Source of the DNA: Melieria omissa
Lineage: Eukaryota > Arthropoda > Insecta > Diptera > Ulidiidae
Assembly (NCBI GenBank): GCA_963971225.1
Contig: OZ020267.1
Location: 90,447,648 to 90,511,647 of the forward strand
Reading direction: 5' to 3'
DNA: 64,000 nucleotides
The stretch's first letter is position 1; each line of letters starts with the position of its first letter. The notes under the pieces were generated by a model. The model worked only from the letters and a program-made list of their open reading frames with translations. It ran no database searches and had not been told where the DNA came from. The position numbers were made by a program, and so were the translations under genes. This document shows, piece by piece, positions 34,201 to 46,800 of this stretch.

Positions 34201-37200
34201 AAACTGGGGAAAACACTGTAGAAGAAACAAACTCGTGTGCGGACAAGGCGATCGTATCGAAAAATCCTTTCGTACACATATTCTACGGACATACAGCTTT
34301 CATTTTATGTGAAAAAAAAAACGATTTTTTCAAAAAAATTTGAAAGAACCTCACCTTAAGCTTTTTGAGCACTTCATCGATGTCATGAAGATGATCATAA
34401 AATGTTGCAGAACAAATGATTAAGTCATCTAAGTATGCAAGCAGTAAAACTTCCGGTAGGCCGTTTTTGAAACGATCCATATGCCTCTGAAAGGTCGCGG
34501 GCGCGTTGCGCAGCCCGAACGGCATCCTCTTAAAGCGGTACGTACCGAAAGGCGTAATACAGCACGTTTTATCGCAATCGTTCTCTTCGATTTTCACGTG
34601 ATATCCGCTTTGCAGATCTAGCGTTGACATAAATTATGTGCTTCTTGCTGCGTGCAACAAATCATCAATTCGCGGCAATGGATACCTGTCCGGCGTTGTT
34701 ATGGCATTTAGCTTACGATAGTCGCGCATACGCGTACGCCAGGTACCATCACCACTGGCGAGCTCCAAGCAGATTCGCAATCTTCTAGGATGCCCTTTTC
34801 CAACATCTTCTCCACTTCAAGCTTTAGTTCTTTTGATTTGGCGAACGTTAGACGATATGCCGGCGATGAGAGTGGCTCATGATCCCCAGTATTTATTTTG
34901 TGCGTTACATATGGTGTTGGCTCATCGATTTCTCCAAAAACTACCGAATGCTTTTGTAGAACGCATTCTAATTGAAGCCGCTCCTCTTCGCCCAATTGGG
35001 TAGCATCTTCAGTTTTCAAAATTTTGAACTGAATGGAAGACAGCCTAGTGAAATTCGCTTCATCGTAACTTTTATAATCATCCACACCACTGAACAATTG
35101 TGGGCCTTTTTGTCGCTTTGGAGTCTCTGCATCAGGTGGTAGTAATAATTTAACCTTCACACTGTCACCAATTTTTATATACGGAAACCGTCACTATTAA
35201 CATATGTTAATATTTTTCTTCTCATCCGTTTTATAAAGACAACTTTCATTTTTTGAGCTAAGTTGGTTAGCAAAAACATAAAATGGACTGTGCTAAAGAG
35301 ATTTTAGGTTCACGTGTGGAAGGGGGAAAAGGGATGAATGGGGTTTCAGCCCCTACAATGTGGGCGAATTTGTTGCTTTTTTTAAAGAAATGCCATAAAA
35401 AGTGCATTTTCAAATATATTTTCATCAAATTTCGTATTTAATACTGTTAGGTAATACTATATCACATATCCAAATTTGAACGAGATCGGTCAACTATATC
35501 ATATAGCTGCCATAGAAACGATCGCTCAAAAATGCGATTGGAACAAAAGGGCTAAATTGGTAACAATTGGTGCATTTTCAAATATATTTTCATCAAATTT
35601 CGTATTTAAGACTTTTAGGTAATACTACATCACATATCCAAATTTGAATGAGATCGGCCAACTATATCATATAGCTGCCATAGAAACGATCGCTCGAAAA
35701 TGTGTTGCATTGCGATTTATACAAAAGGGCTAAATTGGTAACAATTGGTGCATTTGAAAACTGATAGTTGGCCGATCTCGTTCAAATTTGGATATGTGAT
35801 GTAGTATTACCTAAAAGTCCTAAATACGAAATTTGATGAAAATATATTTGAAAATGCACCAATTGTTAGCAATTTAGCCCGTTTGTACAAATCGCAATGC
35901 AACACATTTTCGAGCGATCGTTTCTATGGCAGCTATATGATATAGTTGGCCGATCTCATTCAAATTTGGATATGTGATGTAGTATTACCTAAAAGTCTTA
36001 AATACGAAAGTTGATTAGAATATATTTGAAAAAGAATTTATGGCATTTCTTTTAAAAAAGCAACAAATTCGCCCACTTTGTAGGGGCTGAAACCCCATTC
36101 ATCCCTTTTCCCCCTTCCACATGTGAACCTAAAATCTCTTTAGAACAGTCCATTTGATGTTTCTGCTTACCAACTTAGCTCAAAAAATGAAAGTTGTCTT
36201 TATAACACGGATGAGAAGAAAAATATTAACATATGTTAATATGTAACCAAAATAGGGGTAAAAATTTTCATTTGTAAAAAAAAGATGGAAAAAATTAAAT
36301 TTTTAGTTTTCTGATTACATATATAGAAAGAGGTTGACAAATTGGCCACTGAGCCGAAGCCGCATGAAAATCGGACTTAAACCCAAAAAGTTATAGCAAA
36401 ATCAAAATTGAAATATTAACATATGTTAATAGTGACAGTGTGAAGGTTAATAATTAATTGATTGGCACGACAGCCCGCTTACGCGAGACTAAGGCCTAGC
36501 TTCCCGCAACCACCCGTGTTGTGCGTGTGAATTTTGTACGCGGGTGGAAGAGACCTACAGTTTTATGCCGGTTCCGAACGGCAGGGTGGGAGCTTTTTCA
36601 TAGGCAATTTTTACTCTCAGAGGTTTGCCATTTCCAGCTGAGAGGACAGCCACCGAAAGAGAAAACGAGTTTCCCGTTATTTTTTTAGGTGTTACTACAT
36701 GCAGAATTCGATCTTGCGTCGCTCTGCATGCGACTCGCTGGACCGCGCACTAACCAACTGAGCCACGGCGGTTCAGGTGATAGTGCATCTCTAAAAATCG
36801 ATTGAACTGTGTGTGGGGGGTAATCATTTTCTTTTGTTATGTCCGGCCCAAAATATTCAAAATCAGACACATAAGGCTTGTTTGCAAATTCTTGTGCATT
36901 GCGCATAGCTTGTGTTCTTTGTGACACAGAACTTGTAGGGCGAGCAGTTTCAATCAAACTCAACTTCAACGGCCAGGCATCGTCAAAGTCAAATTTCTGT
37001 TGGGGATTGCATTCGAAGTGCCAATATTTCTGACCCATGTTCAACATTATGCCCGCTTGTTGCATAAAATCTGCGCCTATTAGTGGCCAATTTGCACAGT
37101 GTTCAACGAGTTGAAATTTACGCAATTTACTCCCTTTGCTTTGCTGCATTTTGGGCAATTAGCACGGATTATTCCAGGTGTACTGCACCCATAACAAGAA

Positions 37201-40200
37201 AACTTTGGGTTCGCTCTTTCTGCCGTATCCACGTTTTTATTCTCGGGCTGCAGCTTTTGAATCTTAAAACACTTATCTTCGGTATGGCCATTCTTGCGGC
37301 AAAATCCACAGCGTACTGGACCGCCACTCGCGTTCACAATTTTGCTGCTTTGCTCGGCAAGACACTGTTCCGCTTCTCTTGCATCCACCAAAAGCTCAGA
37401 AAAAGAAATTTGAAATTGAAATTTTGTGCCGAAACATACCGAACACAATATCGATCTGATCAACTTCCGTCGGTGGTTTTGGCAACTGCGCAAACAGGGC
37501 ACGCTTCTTCCTGATAAAAGTGTCCGTTGCTTCATTTTTCTAATGCTTCACGTCACAAATTTCTGCATACACTCACCATGCTGGCCTAGGAGGGGAAAAG
37601 GCCTCGCGTACCATACGCACAACATCTGAAAAAGCATCACCCTCCAAAAGCATGGGCATACCACTGACAGCATCAGAATCACTGATCTTTTCCACTGTCT
37701 TAAATGTGGTAATCGCCGAGACAAACTCTTCCACTTTCGAGAGATTGCGCTCTCCATTGTAGCGGGCGGTGCAGCTGCTGAATGAGCCAGCATTTACGTT
37801 CCTGGTTGATACCACTTGCATCAACCGCTCAAACTGCTCACTACTCAGCTCAAGCGTGCTTTGTTGCAGCGACAATGGTGTCTGCGTTGGTGTCGGCGTT
37901 GATGTTGGCGTCGGTGTCGCCATCTTTAAAGTGCTGGCTCGCGTTATGCGACGAGTACTTTGCTCCTCCAGATTCGTAGATTCGGCCACGATGTTGGGCG
38001 CCAATTTTAGCAGGAAGGAAGCGGTTGACGTATTTATTATATATTTGAAATACAGATGACTCTGCTGCTAGTAACTTAAAATATAGAGGGCTCTGCTACA
38101 CAATTAATTTTTCAAATAATAGTGTTATGAGAAAGAAATTTTTTTTATTCTCGATAGTTATTTTTTTGGGATTTTTTTTACGTTGCTTTATAACTGTTAT
38201 TTCTGACTTTTTTTTTATTTAAATTACCTATAACTATTATTTTGAGAAATTTTTTTTTACGTTGTTTCATAACTTGTATTCATGATTTTTTGTTATTTAC
38301 GTTGCCGATAACTATTATTTGAAAGAAACATTTTTTTACGTTGCCTCATAACTTTTGTGAAAGAAATTTTTTTTATTTACGTTGCCGTACCAGATTTTAA
38401 GTATGAATTGATTTTTAATTGTTTAGTTGTTGGTTGAAATTGGATTTCTGCAGTTAATTTGCGTATGTCAATTTAAAACAATTAAAAATTAATTCATATT
38501 GTGGTGAGTTAGGCCCTATGAGTGGTGCTAAAGTCCGTCTGAGTCCGGGTTCTCCTTCTTTATAGCGGGAGTGCGCAGAGAGTTTTGGCCACAAAGGCCG
38601 CAATGTTTTCCCGATGAAAAGAAAAGCAGACAACAGCGTCGCTTGATCTCTGCACGAGAAGTTTTTGTTTATTTCCAAAAATCCGTCTTAAATACTAAAT
38701 TGACAAAGTGTTACACGGAGGGGCAATTCTAGTGCTCCTCCCTCTATTTCCAATGCATTCGCGTCGCGCCAATCACAACGCGGGTCAAATCTGACGACGC
38801 GGCACTTTCCCAAAGTGGGCCAGCGCACTGCGTTGACCTGCGGTAGGTCGGGTCTTGTTGCATACGCGATCGGCGCAAGTGCCCACATGTGTTGTGACAT
38901 GTGTCGCTTGTGCAAGTGCAGGCCACTTGAGTGACGCCGGCGTTCTTGTGCATGCGACACTTGACACTTGTAATGTAAACAAAGTGGCGCGCGCACCGCT
39001 CGCTGCACGTCGGTCTTGCTGATTGGCTTGAGCGCTATGCTGTCGGCATTAGTGGTCACGCGGTACCACTACAATATCCAAAATGTAGTAATTCAACGTA
39101 AAAAATTTTGTTTTCAAAATAATAGTTATCGTAACCATTAGCTGGCTCATGTCCAATGCTTGTAGTGGCGCAGCCGCTGCAGCCGTACTTTGCCGCGATG
39201 CAGCACCCGCAGGCGATTCATCCACTTTGGCCGGCGCCTCTAGCCCTGCGTTCCGAACTCGTGCGCAGCCCAATCGATGCGTCGTGCCTCACACGCCTCT
39301 CGCAAGCGCAGCTGCAACTCCACTTTTCCGCCAGCAGTCGGCAAATTCCAGGCAGCCAGCTCCTTCTTCAGCTGGTCTACCTTCAGCAGCTCGAGTTTAA
39401 CCATGTCCGTGCTTTTATAATTTTATTTATATTTTCAATTTTCCACAATCCCACTTCTGACACCAAATGTTACGAAAATGGGATCATTAATCTCTGGATT
39501 GTGCTTGAAAAATAAAACACACTTCAATTGCAATTTAAACTTTATTTGCAGATTTACTCTTTTCTTGTCTTTTATTATTATTGATGAAGATAGTGCACTG
39601 CGACCTCGTAGATCTATTGTGCCCCCTTCTTGGACCTCAAAGACAATCAGTGAGTCCAGTATCCAAGAGAAATTTTCGTATGTTTCCTAAACCTCTGGAT
39701 ACCCAGTCCACACCCGATATGAGGTGATCCCCCAGGTGCTTCTTTCTCTTATGCATAAGTACAGGGCATTCTCCTAGTATATGTATCGCAGTCTCGTTTT
39801 CCTGCAAGCAGAACCTGCAATACCCGTTTTCACGGATTCCTAGTTTAGTTAGATGATAGTTCAATCTACAATGCCCTGTAAGCATTCCCGTGATAATCCT
39901 AAGATTATTTTTTGATAAAGCCATACAGTAATCGAATCGTTTCCTATTATAGGATCCGATAACCAGCTTCGAATGCTCTAGACCTGGTTGATTTTCCCAG
40001 TATTGATTCCTTTTGGTTATCTCGTCCTTTCTCAGTAAAATGGAGGAGGCTCCTTTTCCCAACCCACAAAAAGGTTCCGGGCCGACGAAAGGTGTGGAAG
40101 CTCCCCTTCTTGCCAGTTCGTCAGCCCGTTCGTTCCCTTCAATGCCGGTGTGGCCCGGAACCCAAAGTACCCAGACCTTATTGTGACGGCCAAGTTCATT

Positions 40201-43200
40201 CAGCTTCTCAAGGCACTCCAATACCAGTTTCGAGGATACCTGATAGGATCTAAGAGCCTTGATAGCCGCTTGGCTGTCAGAAAGGATGGCAATCTTCCGG
40301 TTCCGGTAGTTCTTCACCAGATTGAAATGAGCACACCTTTCAATGGCGTATATTTCCGCCTGGAAGATAGTGGTATGCTTTCCCATCGGCTCCGAGTATC
40401 TTATCCTCGGCCCATATACTCCTATCCCGGTGCCTTCCTCCGTTAAGGAGCCATCTGTGTACCAGGATATCATATGCTTGTCTATCGAATATGTCTCCGA
40501 TATACCTACCCATCTCTTTTTGTTACTAAGTTCAGTTTTGAACCGTTTGACAAAGCTGAACTTTGGTGAGATTGTGTCCCTCGGTATTGCGATTTCGGGG
40601 TGCTGATACGTGAGAGTATCAATCCTCTTACGACTCAGGAATCCCTTCGCCCCGATATTAACACCAGTTATCCGTAGGAGAGCCCTCTTCGCCTGGGTCT
40701 GTATGTGTAAGTGAAGAGGTGTGAGTTCAAGAAGAACCTCCAAGGATGCTGTTGGACACGTTCTCATAGCCCCTGTTATGCAAACGCATGCCAGTCTTTG
40801 TAGCTTACTAAGCGCCTTGATAGTGGTCGACTGGCTGGTCTTGCTTGCCCAGACAGCCGAACCATACGTTATCATGGGTCTTACAATCGCCGTGTAGATC
40901 CATCTCAGTATAGTCGGAGTGCAACCCCAACTTTTACCTGCTATGGACCTACAGGTCATGAAAGCCCTAGTGGCCTTCCTTATCGTTGCCTCTAAGTGTC
41001 CTTTCCAGAGAAGTTTCTGATCTAGTATGATACCTAGATATTTCACCTCCTTCTGGAATTCTATCTCTACCCCATCCAGACGTATGGGTCTAAGAGCATC
41101 AAGTTTGTATTTTCTTGTGAAGGGTACAACCGTGGTTTTCGCCGGATTTATATTCAGCCCCACCTTTGTGCACCAAGGTTATCCTTTCCCGCAGGGTATC
41201 TTCAAATTTTCCCCTGCATAGGATTACTATATCGTCCGCATAACCCTGAACCGTTAGGCCAGCGTTAGTTAGCTCCTGTAGAAGATCATCAACCACGAGG
41301 CTCCACAGAAGAGGAGATAGTACCCCCCCCCTGTGGACAGCCTCGGGTTGTGTTTGCTAATACTAGGCCACCCGTACTAGTCTGTATCTCCACCGACCTA
41401 GTAGCGAGCATACTATGTATCCAGCCTCTTAGGGTGTTAGTCAAACCCCTGCTGGTTAACGAATTGTCAATGACTTCATGAGAGGTATTATCAAAGGCCC
41501 CCTCTATATCCAGGAAGGCACATAGTGCCATTTCCTTCTCTTCCAGACTTTCCTGCAACACACTTGTCAGCTGGTACAAAGCAGTCTCGGTGGACCGACC
41601 TGCCCTGTAGGCATGTTGACAAGTATGCAGAGGGTTGTCTAATAGGACTGTCGTCCTTATGTAGTTGTCCACAACTTTCTCTAGAGTTTTCAGTACAAAT
41701 GAAGTTAGGCAAATTGGCCTGAAGGATTTCGGATGAAGTGGATCCTTCTTCCCGGCCTTCGGTATAAAAACTACCTTTGCCCTCCTCCAGGCTTCTGGTA
41801 TATAGCCCAGTGCCAGACTGATTCTAGTTATTTTCAGGAAGTGGTATTTAAAGAGACCCATCCCTTTCTGTAGTAGGGCCGGAAAAATGCCGTCGGGCCC
41901 AGGTGACTTCAGTGGTTTGAAGGTATTAACCGCCCACTGTACCCTTTCCTCCGTGCATATTTCCTTTGCTACTCTCCAGTCTCTCTTAGAGATCCTGCAT
42001 AGCGCCTGAGCCTGTCCTCCACCTCTCCAAGCAATGGAGCCCGGGAAGTGAGTATCTAGAAGTAGCTGAACCTTCTCTTCCTCACTCTCGGTAAATTCTC
42101 CATTGCTTTTCCTGAGGTTTGTAGAGGACAGGTTTTGGCTCCTTGCCATAACCTTGAAGAGTCTGGATGCCTCACAGGTTTGTTCTATATTTTCACAGAA
42201 ATTTCTGAAATTTCTTCGCTTGGATTCCCTGATCTCCTGTCAGAGTACTCCTATACTCGGACCAGTTCCCGGTTCGTTTCGCCCGGTTGAAAAGCCTGCG
42301 AACCTTGCTTCGCAGTATACTGAGTTCCTTATTCCACCAGGGTACGTCCCTGGAGGAAGCAATCTTACTGACCGGGCAGCTGTCCTCATACGCATCGATG
42401 ACTACCTTATTGAAGCAGTTCACCATAGCATCTAGTTCCATAGAATTCCTGATGTTATCCCCCAACCCAAGGTTGGTTTCTTGTCTTTACACTTGTTACT
42501 ACTTTGCTTGTTCAAATAAGACTGTCTCTCTGCGCTGCAACCGGCTGCCGTTTATACTTGTCGGGTTATCGCGCCGATTGTTCTTGCACATTCCAGTTGG
42601 ACTATCTCGATCGTTCTCTCACATTCAATTGGCCTATCTCTTGATCGTTCTCGCACATACCATTATCATCGCGAGCCATCCTTGCCATATCGAAATTATA
42701 GCAAGCTGGCCGTACTCTAAAGTATGTCCGTGCCTAAAAGTATGCCCGTAAAAGCATTCATGCATAGCACAGCGACAGAGTGCCTAATCGTTACAATATT
42801 TATTTTTTCAATTTCAAAGTTAATTCATAGAAGTTGAAACTCGCTATTTCGCTTAATTATTCAAGTATATTTCTAGCGTTTTACGTAAATACAATGTAGG
42901 CAAGCAAAAGAAATCATTTTGTTCACACTTTCTGGTTTGTTATATCCTTAACAACAATTCTCGTCTATCCTCTTGTTTAACACTTCGTTCAATAATGTGT
43001 GTGACTAACTAATTAAAACACATTTTTTTGCCAAAATTCGTTTGGCAAAAAAATATTCATCAACATAGTCCCCTTTTAGGGAGATACAATCATTCCAACA
43101 CATTTCCAATCTTGCGATACCGCCTTTGTAGAACGATTTTTCTTTGCCTTCAAAATAGGCGTTAGTTTCGGCGATTACTTCATCATTTGAGCCAAATCTC

Positions 43201-43779
43201 TTACCACGGAGCATCTTTTTGAGGTCTGCGACGAGCCAGTAGTCGCTGGGGGCCAGATCTGAAGAATACGGGGGATGAGGAAGCAATTCGAAGCCCAATT
43301 CATGCATTTTTGCCATCGTTTTCATCGACTTGTGACACGGTGCATTGTCTTGGTGAAACAACACTTTTTTCTTCTTCATATGGGGCCGCTTAATCGCGAT
43401 TTCTTCTTTCAAACGTTCCAACAACGCTATATAATAGTCGCTATTGATTGGTTTCCCTTTCTCAAGATAGTCGATGAATATTATTCCGTGCACATCCCAA
43501 AATACTGACGCCATAACCTTGCCAGCCGATGTTTGTGCCTTTGGACGCTTTGGGCGGCTTTCACCGGTTGCATGCCACTCAGCAGACTGCCGATTTGACT
43601 CTGGAGTGAAATGGTGGATCCATGTTTCATCCATTGTGATGTACCGACGCAAAAACTCCGACTTGTTGCGCGTAAACATGTCCAAACAGCTCTTTGAATC
43701 ATCGATTCGTTGTTGTTTTTGCTCCGGTGTGAGCAAACGCGGCACCCATTTCGAAAACACCTTTTTCATAACCAAATGT

Positions 43780-43811
<32 letters not shown>

Positions 43812-46800
43812 GCCAATCGAAATACAAAAATATCTACAGGCTAGAAAAAATACAAAAAGTAACATAACTTAAGAATTAGAATAACAATTGAGCTAAGTAA
43901 AAAACATATTAATTAATTCTTTAAATTTTGGTTTTGGAATGGAGAAATCGACATCATTGCTGCAAGCCAAATTATTTAATTGCATTAATGATCTAGCAAG
44001 CGGTTGATTATAAGCATAGTTCGTCTTGTAATGCTTTACTACAAATAATTTATTTGTGCGAGTAGTTCTGATTGGAACGAAGAAGTTTATAAGACTAAGT
44101 AAAGCAGGGCACTTGGTACTGCCACAAATGACGTCATATACGAATAATAATGAATTTACCATGCGCCTCGATTCTAATGATTTCAAATTTATAAGTAAGC
44201 AACGTGACTTATACGAAGGAATCGGTTCATGAAAATTTAGTGAGAATAGGGCAAATTTTAGAAATTTCTTCTGTACTCTTTCGAGGCGATTAATATGAAC
44301 AGCATAGAACGGATTCCAAATAAAAGCAGCGTATTCTAGCCTGGACCTCACGAAAGCAGAGTATAGAAGCTTGTATGTATAGGGGTCCTTAAAATCAGAG
44401 CAGTTTCGACGTATAAAGGCTAACATAGCATATGCTTTAGGGATTATATTATTTATGTGATTGACAAACGTCAAATGTTCGTGTATTATGGTGTGTACAC
44501 TGCCTGCTGATATCTTTAGAATGTCAGCAATCTCCCCCACTTTCACTTTACGGTCGGACATAATGATTTTCAGTGTTTTTTCAACGTTTTCCGGAATAAC
44601 AGCGTCATTTGGCCGTCCAGTAGATGGAATGTCATCGGTGTCTGTACGACCACGTTTGAATTCGGCATACCAATAACAAATGGTTCTTTTTGATGGAGCA
44701 GAGTCCGAATAATGTTTTTCAAGCCATTCCTGGCATTGAACAGTATTTTTTTTCATTAAAAAACAATGATAAATCAGCACACGGAATTGCTTTGAATTCA
44801 TTTTTTTTGAAAACTCAAAAGTAGTGTCACTTAAAGCACTGTAACTTGTAAACTAATGGTCGGATTCACATATAATTTTGACAGTAAGCCTAAAAAGGTT
44901 CACAATTTCGAAAAAAAAATATTGATTTAGTATTTTTTTTTTGTTTTTTTTTTTTCTTTGTCGGAACGATCTAGCAAGCGCAGCACTCAGACAATTATAC
45001 GTCCATTGTACTACGACTTGTTGTTCCCTGTTAATGTGCTTTAAATCTACCCGATTTCCGAAGAAACCTTGATAGATCCTGGGGTGCCAAGGAGCCAAGG
45101 TGGTCGCTTCTTAGCACATCAGTGCCAAACGTCTCAAACCTGATACGAGCGAACGCGGGGCACAGGAAGTGTTCCGCCGTCTCAACGTCCTCCCCACAGG
45201 CAGGACATAGGGCACTGTCAGATATGCCTACCATTTCCATGTGCTTCGCCCATAGGAAATGGCCCGTCATTAACCCGACCATCTGCCTGCAGTCTCTTCT
45301 GCCTAGTGACAAAAGAAACTGTGAGCATTTGTCGGATATGGCGGGAAGCATAAGTTTCGTCCACCTGCAGCCGCTCTCAGCCTGCCATGCTCGTTCCTGG
45401 GTCATAGTGACCCATTCGTTAACTGTGGCTTTGATGGCTGCAGATGGGAGTGGCAGAACAGGCTCAGGGCCGACAAAATCAGCCTCAGAGCCCATTCTAG
45501 CTAGGGAAGCCGAGGTCTCGTTACCCACAATTCCTGCGTGTCCCGGGACCCAGGTGAGCATCAGGCTATTGTATTTTCCAACATAATTAAGCCTGGATTT
45601 GCAGGACCTGACTAGCATAGAGGTGGTTGGAGGGCTGTCCAAGGCCATAAGCGCAGCTTTGCTGTCGCTACAGGCACAGATAGACCTGCCTTTCCACTCT
45701 CTCTACGACAAAGTTCATCGCCTCAAGTATCGCATGCACCTCCGCCTGAAACACAGATGCGTGCGAGCCTAGGGCAAAGAACCGTCTAGTCCCCGTGGAT
45801 TCCACGAAGACCCCAGAGCCAGAACCATCTTCCGTTCTGGAGCCGTCCGTGAATATACGGAAACAGTGTTCCAGTGTGCCGCCATCTATGTGTCAGTCAC
45901 ACACATTATTGAACGAAGTGTTACACCATGATCTGGTCAGATCATGGGAGGTTCAACTATAAGGTTTTAAGTGGTTGCTCACAGAACATATGAAGCAAGT
46001 AATAAAATGTTTTACAATTCTATATTTGACATCGAATTGGAAAAAATAATTTATCCACCAACGGGGATCTATCCCCTAATCCCCCCCTGGGGAAACCACT
46101 GATTCCAATGTTAACCTATTGTTACGAAGACTAGTTCTAGTGGGCTAGTACGTCTCTCTGGATTGCGCAATATAAATAAAAACACACTTAATTTCTCAAA
46201 CGCAGTCAATAAAAAACCAACAATCACTTTATTTCACACTTTACTGTCTTTACACTTAATTACTCCGTGTGGCACCTTCACTTGTCTAAAGCAAGACTGA
46301 CTCGCTGCGCCGTCCCCGGCTGCCTTTTATACCTGTCCGGTTATCGCGCAGATCGTTCCCGCACATTCTAATTGGACTAGAAGTTTCCCTTATTATCGCG
46401 GGCCATCATTGCCAGATCGAATTATAGCAAGTCGGTGTACTTTAAAGTGCGTGCCTAAAAGTGCCCGTAAAAGCATTCATAGCACGGCGCGTAGCGACAG
46501 GGCGCCTTGCCCAGCGACCGGCTGCTTTGCACAGCGACATACTGTCTTATCGTTACACTGCCCACCACTTAGACTTGTTCGTCCCGAAGTCGTCAGTCTT
46601 AGCGCCTCCCGTCGTACTGACTACCCCGAACTTCAAGTCAGCGGGTAACCGCAACTCTGTGCCGAACACTGCTCGGGATGGAGTGAGTGATGTCGTGTCG
46701 TGCGGGGCTGACCTATACGCCATCAGGAACAGGGGGACATGCGTGTCCCAATCCTTTTGATTCCTGCCTACCACTTTCCGCAGATATTCTTCCAGTGTCC

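Larger units (their letters stand above)
26495..38100 (-). mobile_element. Gypsy-type LTR retrotransposon, family G1, heavily nested
   Basis: Boundaries are set by LTRs that begin TGTAGCAGAGCC on the minus strand (ends at 38100 and 30626) and by a 5 bp duplication, CAATT (26490-26494 and 38101-38105). Order on the minus strand: 5' LTR, gag with two zinc knuckles, protease, reverse transcriptase, RNase H, integrase, 3' LTR. Five other insertions interrupt it: a LINE in the 3' LTR, a SINE with a DNA element inside, a TTAA-flanked element, and another SINE with a TTAA-flanked foldback inside. When these are discounted with their duplications, the pol frame lines up across each gap, so most disruption came from later insertions. 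Confidence 0.88.
42980..45921 (-). mobile_element. Mariner element carrying two LINE fragments
   Basis: Inverted ends ACACTTCGTTCAATAATGTG at 42980 and the complement ending at 45921, flanked by TA (42978-42979 and 45922-45923). The transposase is on the minus strand in two parts: 44801 to about 44480 (N-terminal helix-turn-helix) and 43775-43005 (catalytic part). They are separated by a LINE tail at 43781-44471; a second LINE tail (about 44925-45885) fills the space between the start codon and the right inverted end. Without these the element would be about 1.3 kb, the normal size for mariner. Confidence 0.9.

Noticed and set aside
35400..36030. CRISPR-like repeat array
   Set aside because: The repeats are two tandem and two inverted units of a foldback transposon in a eukaryotic genome; no spacer-repeat pattern.
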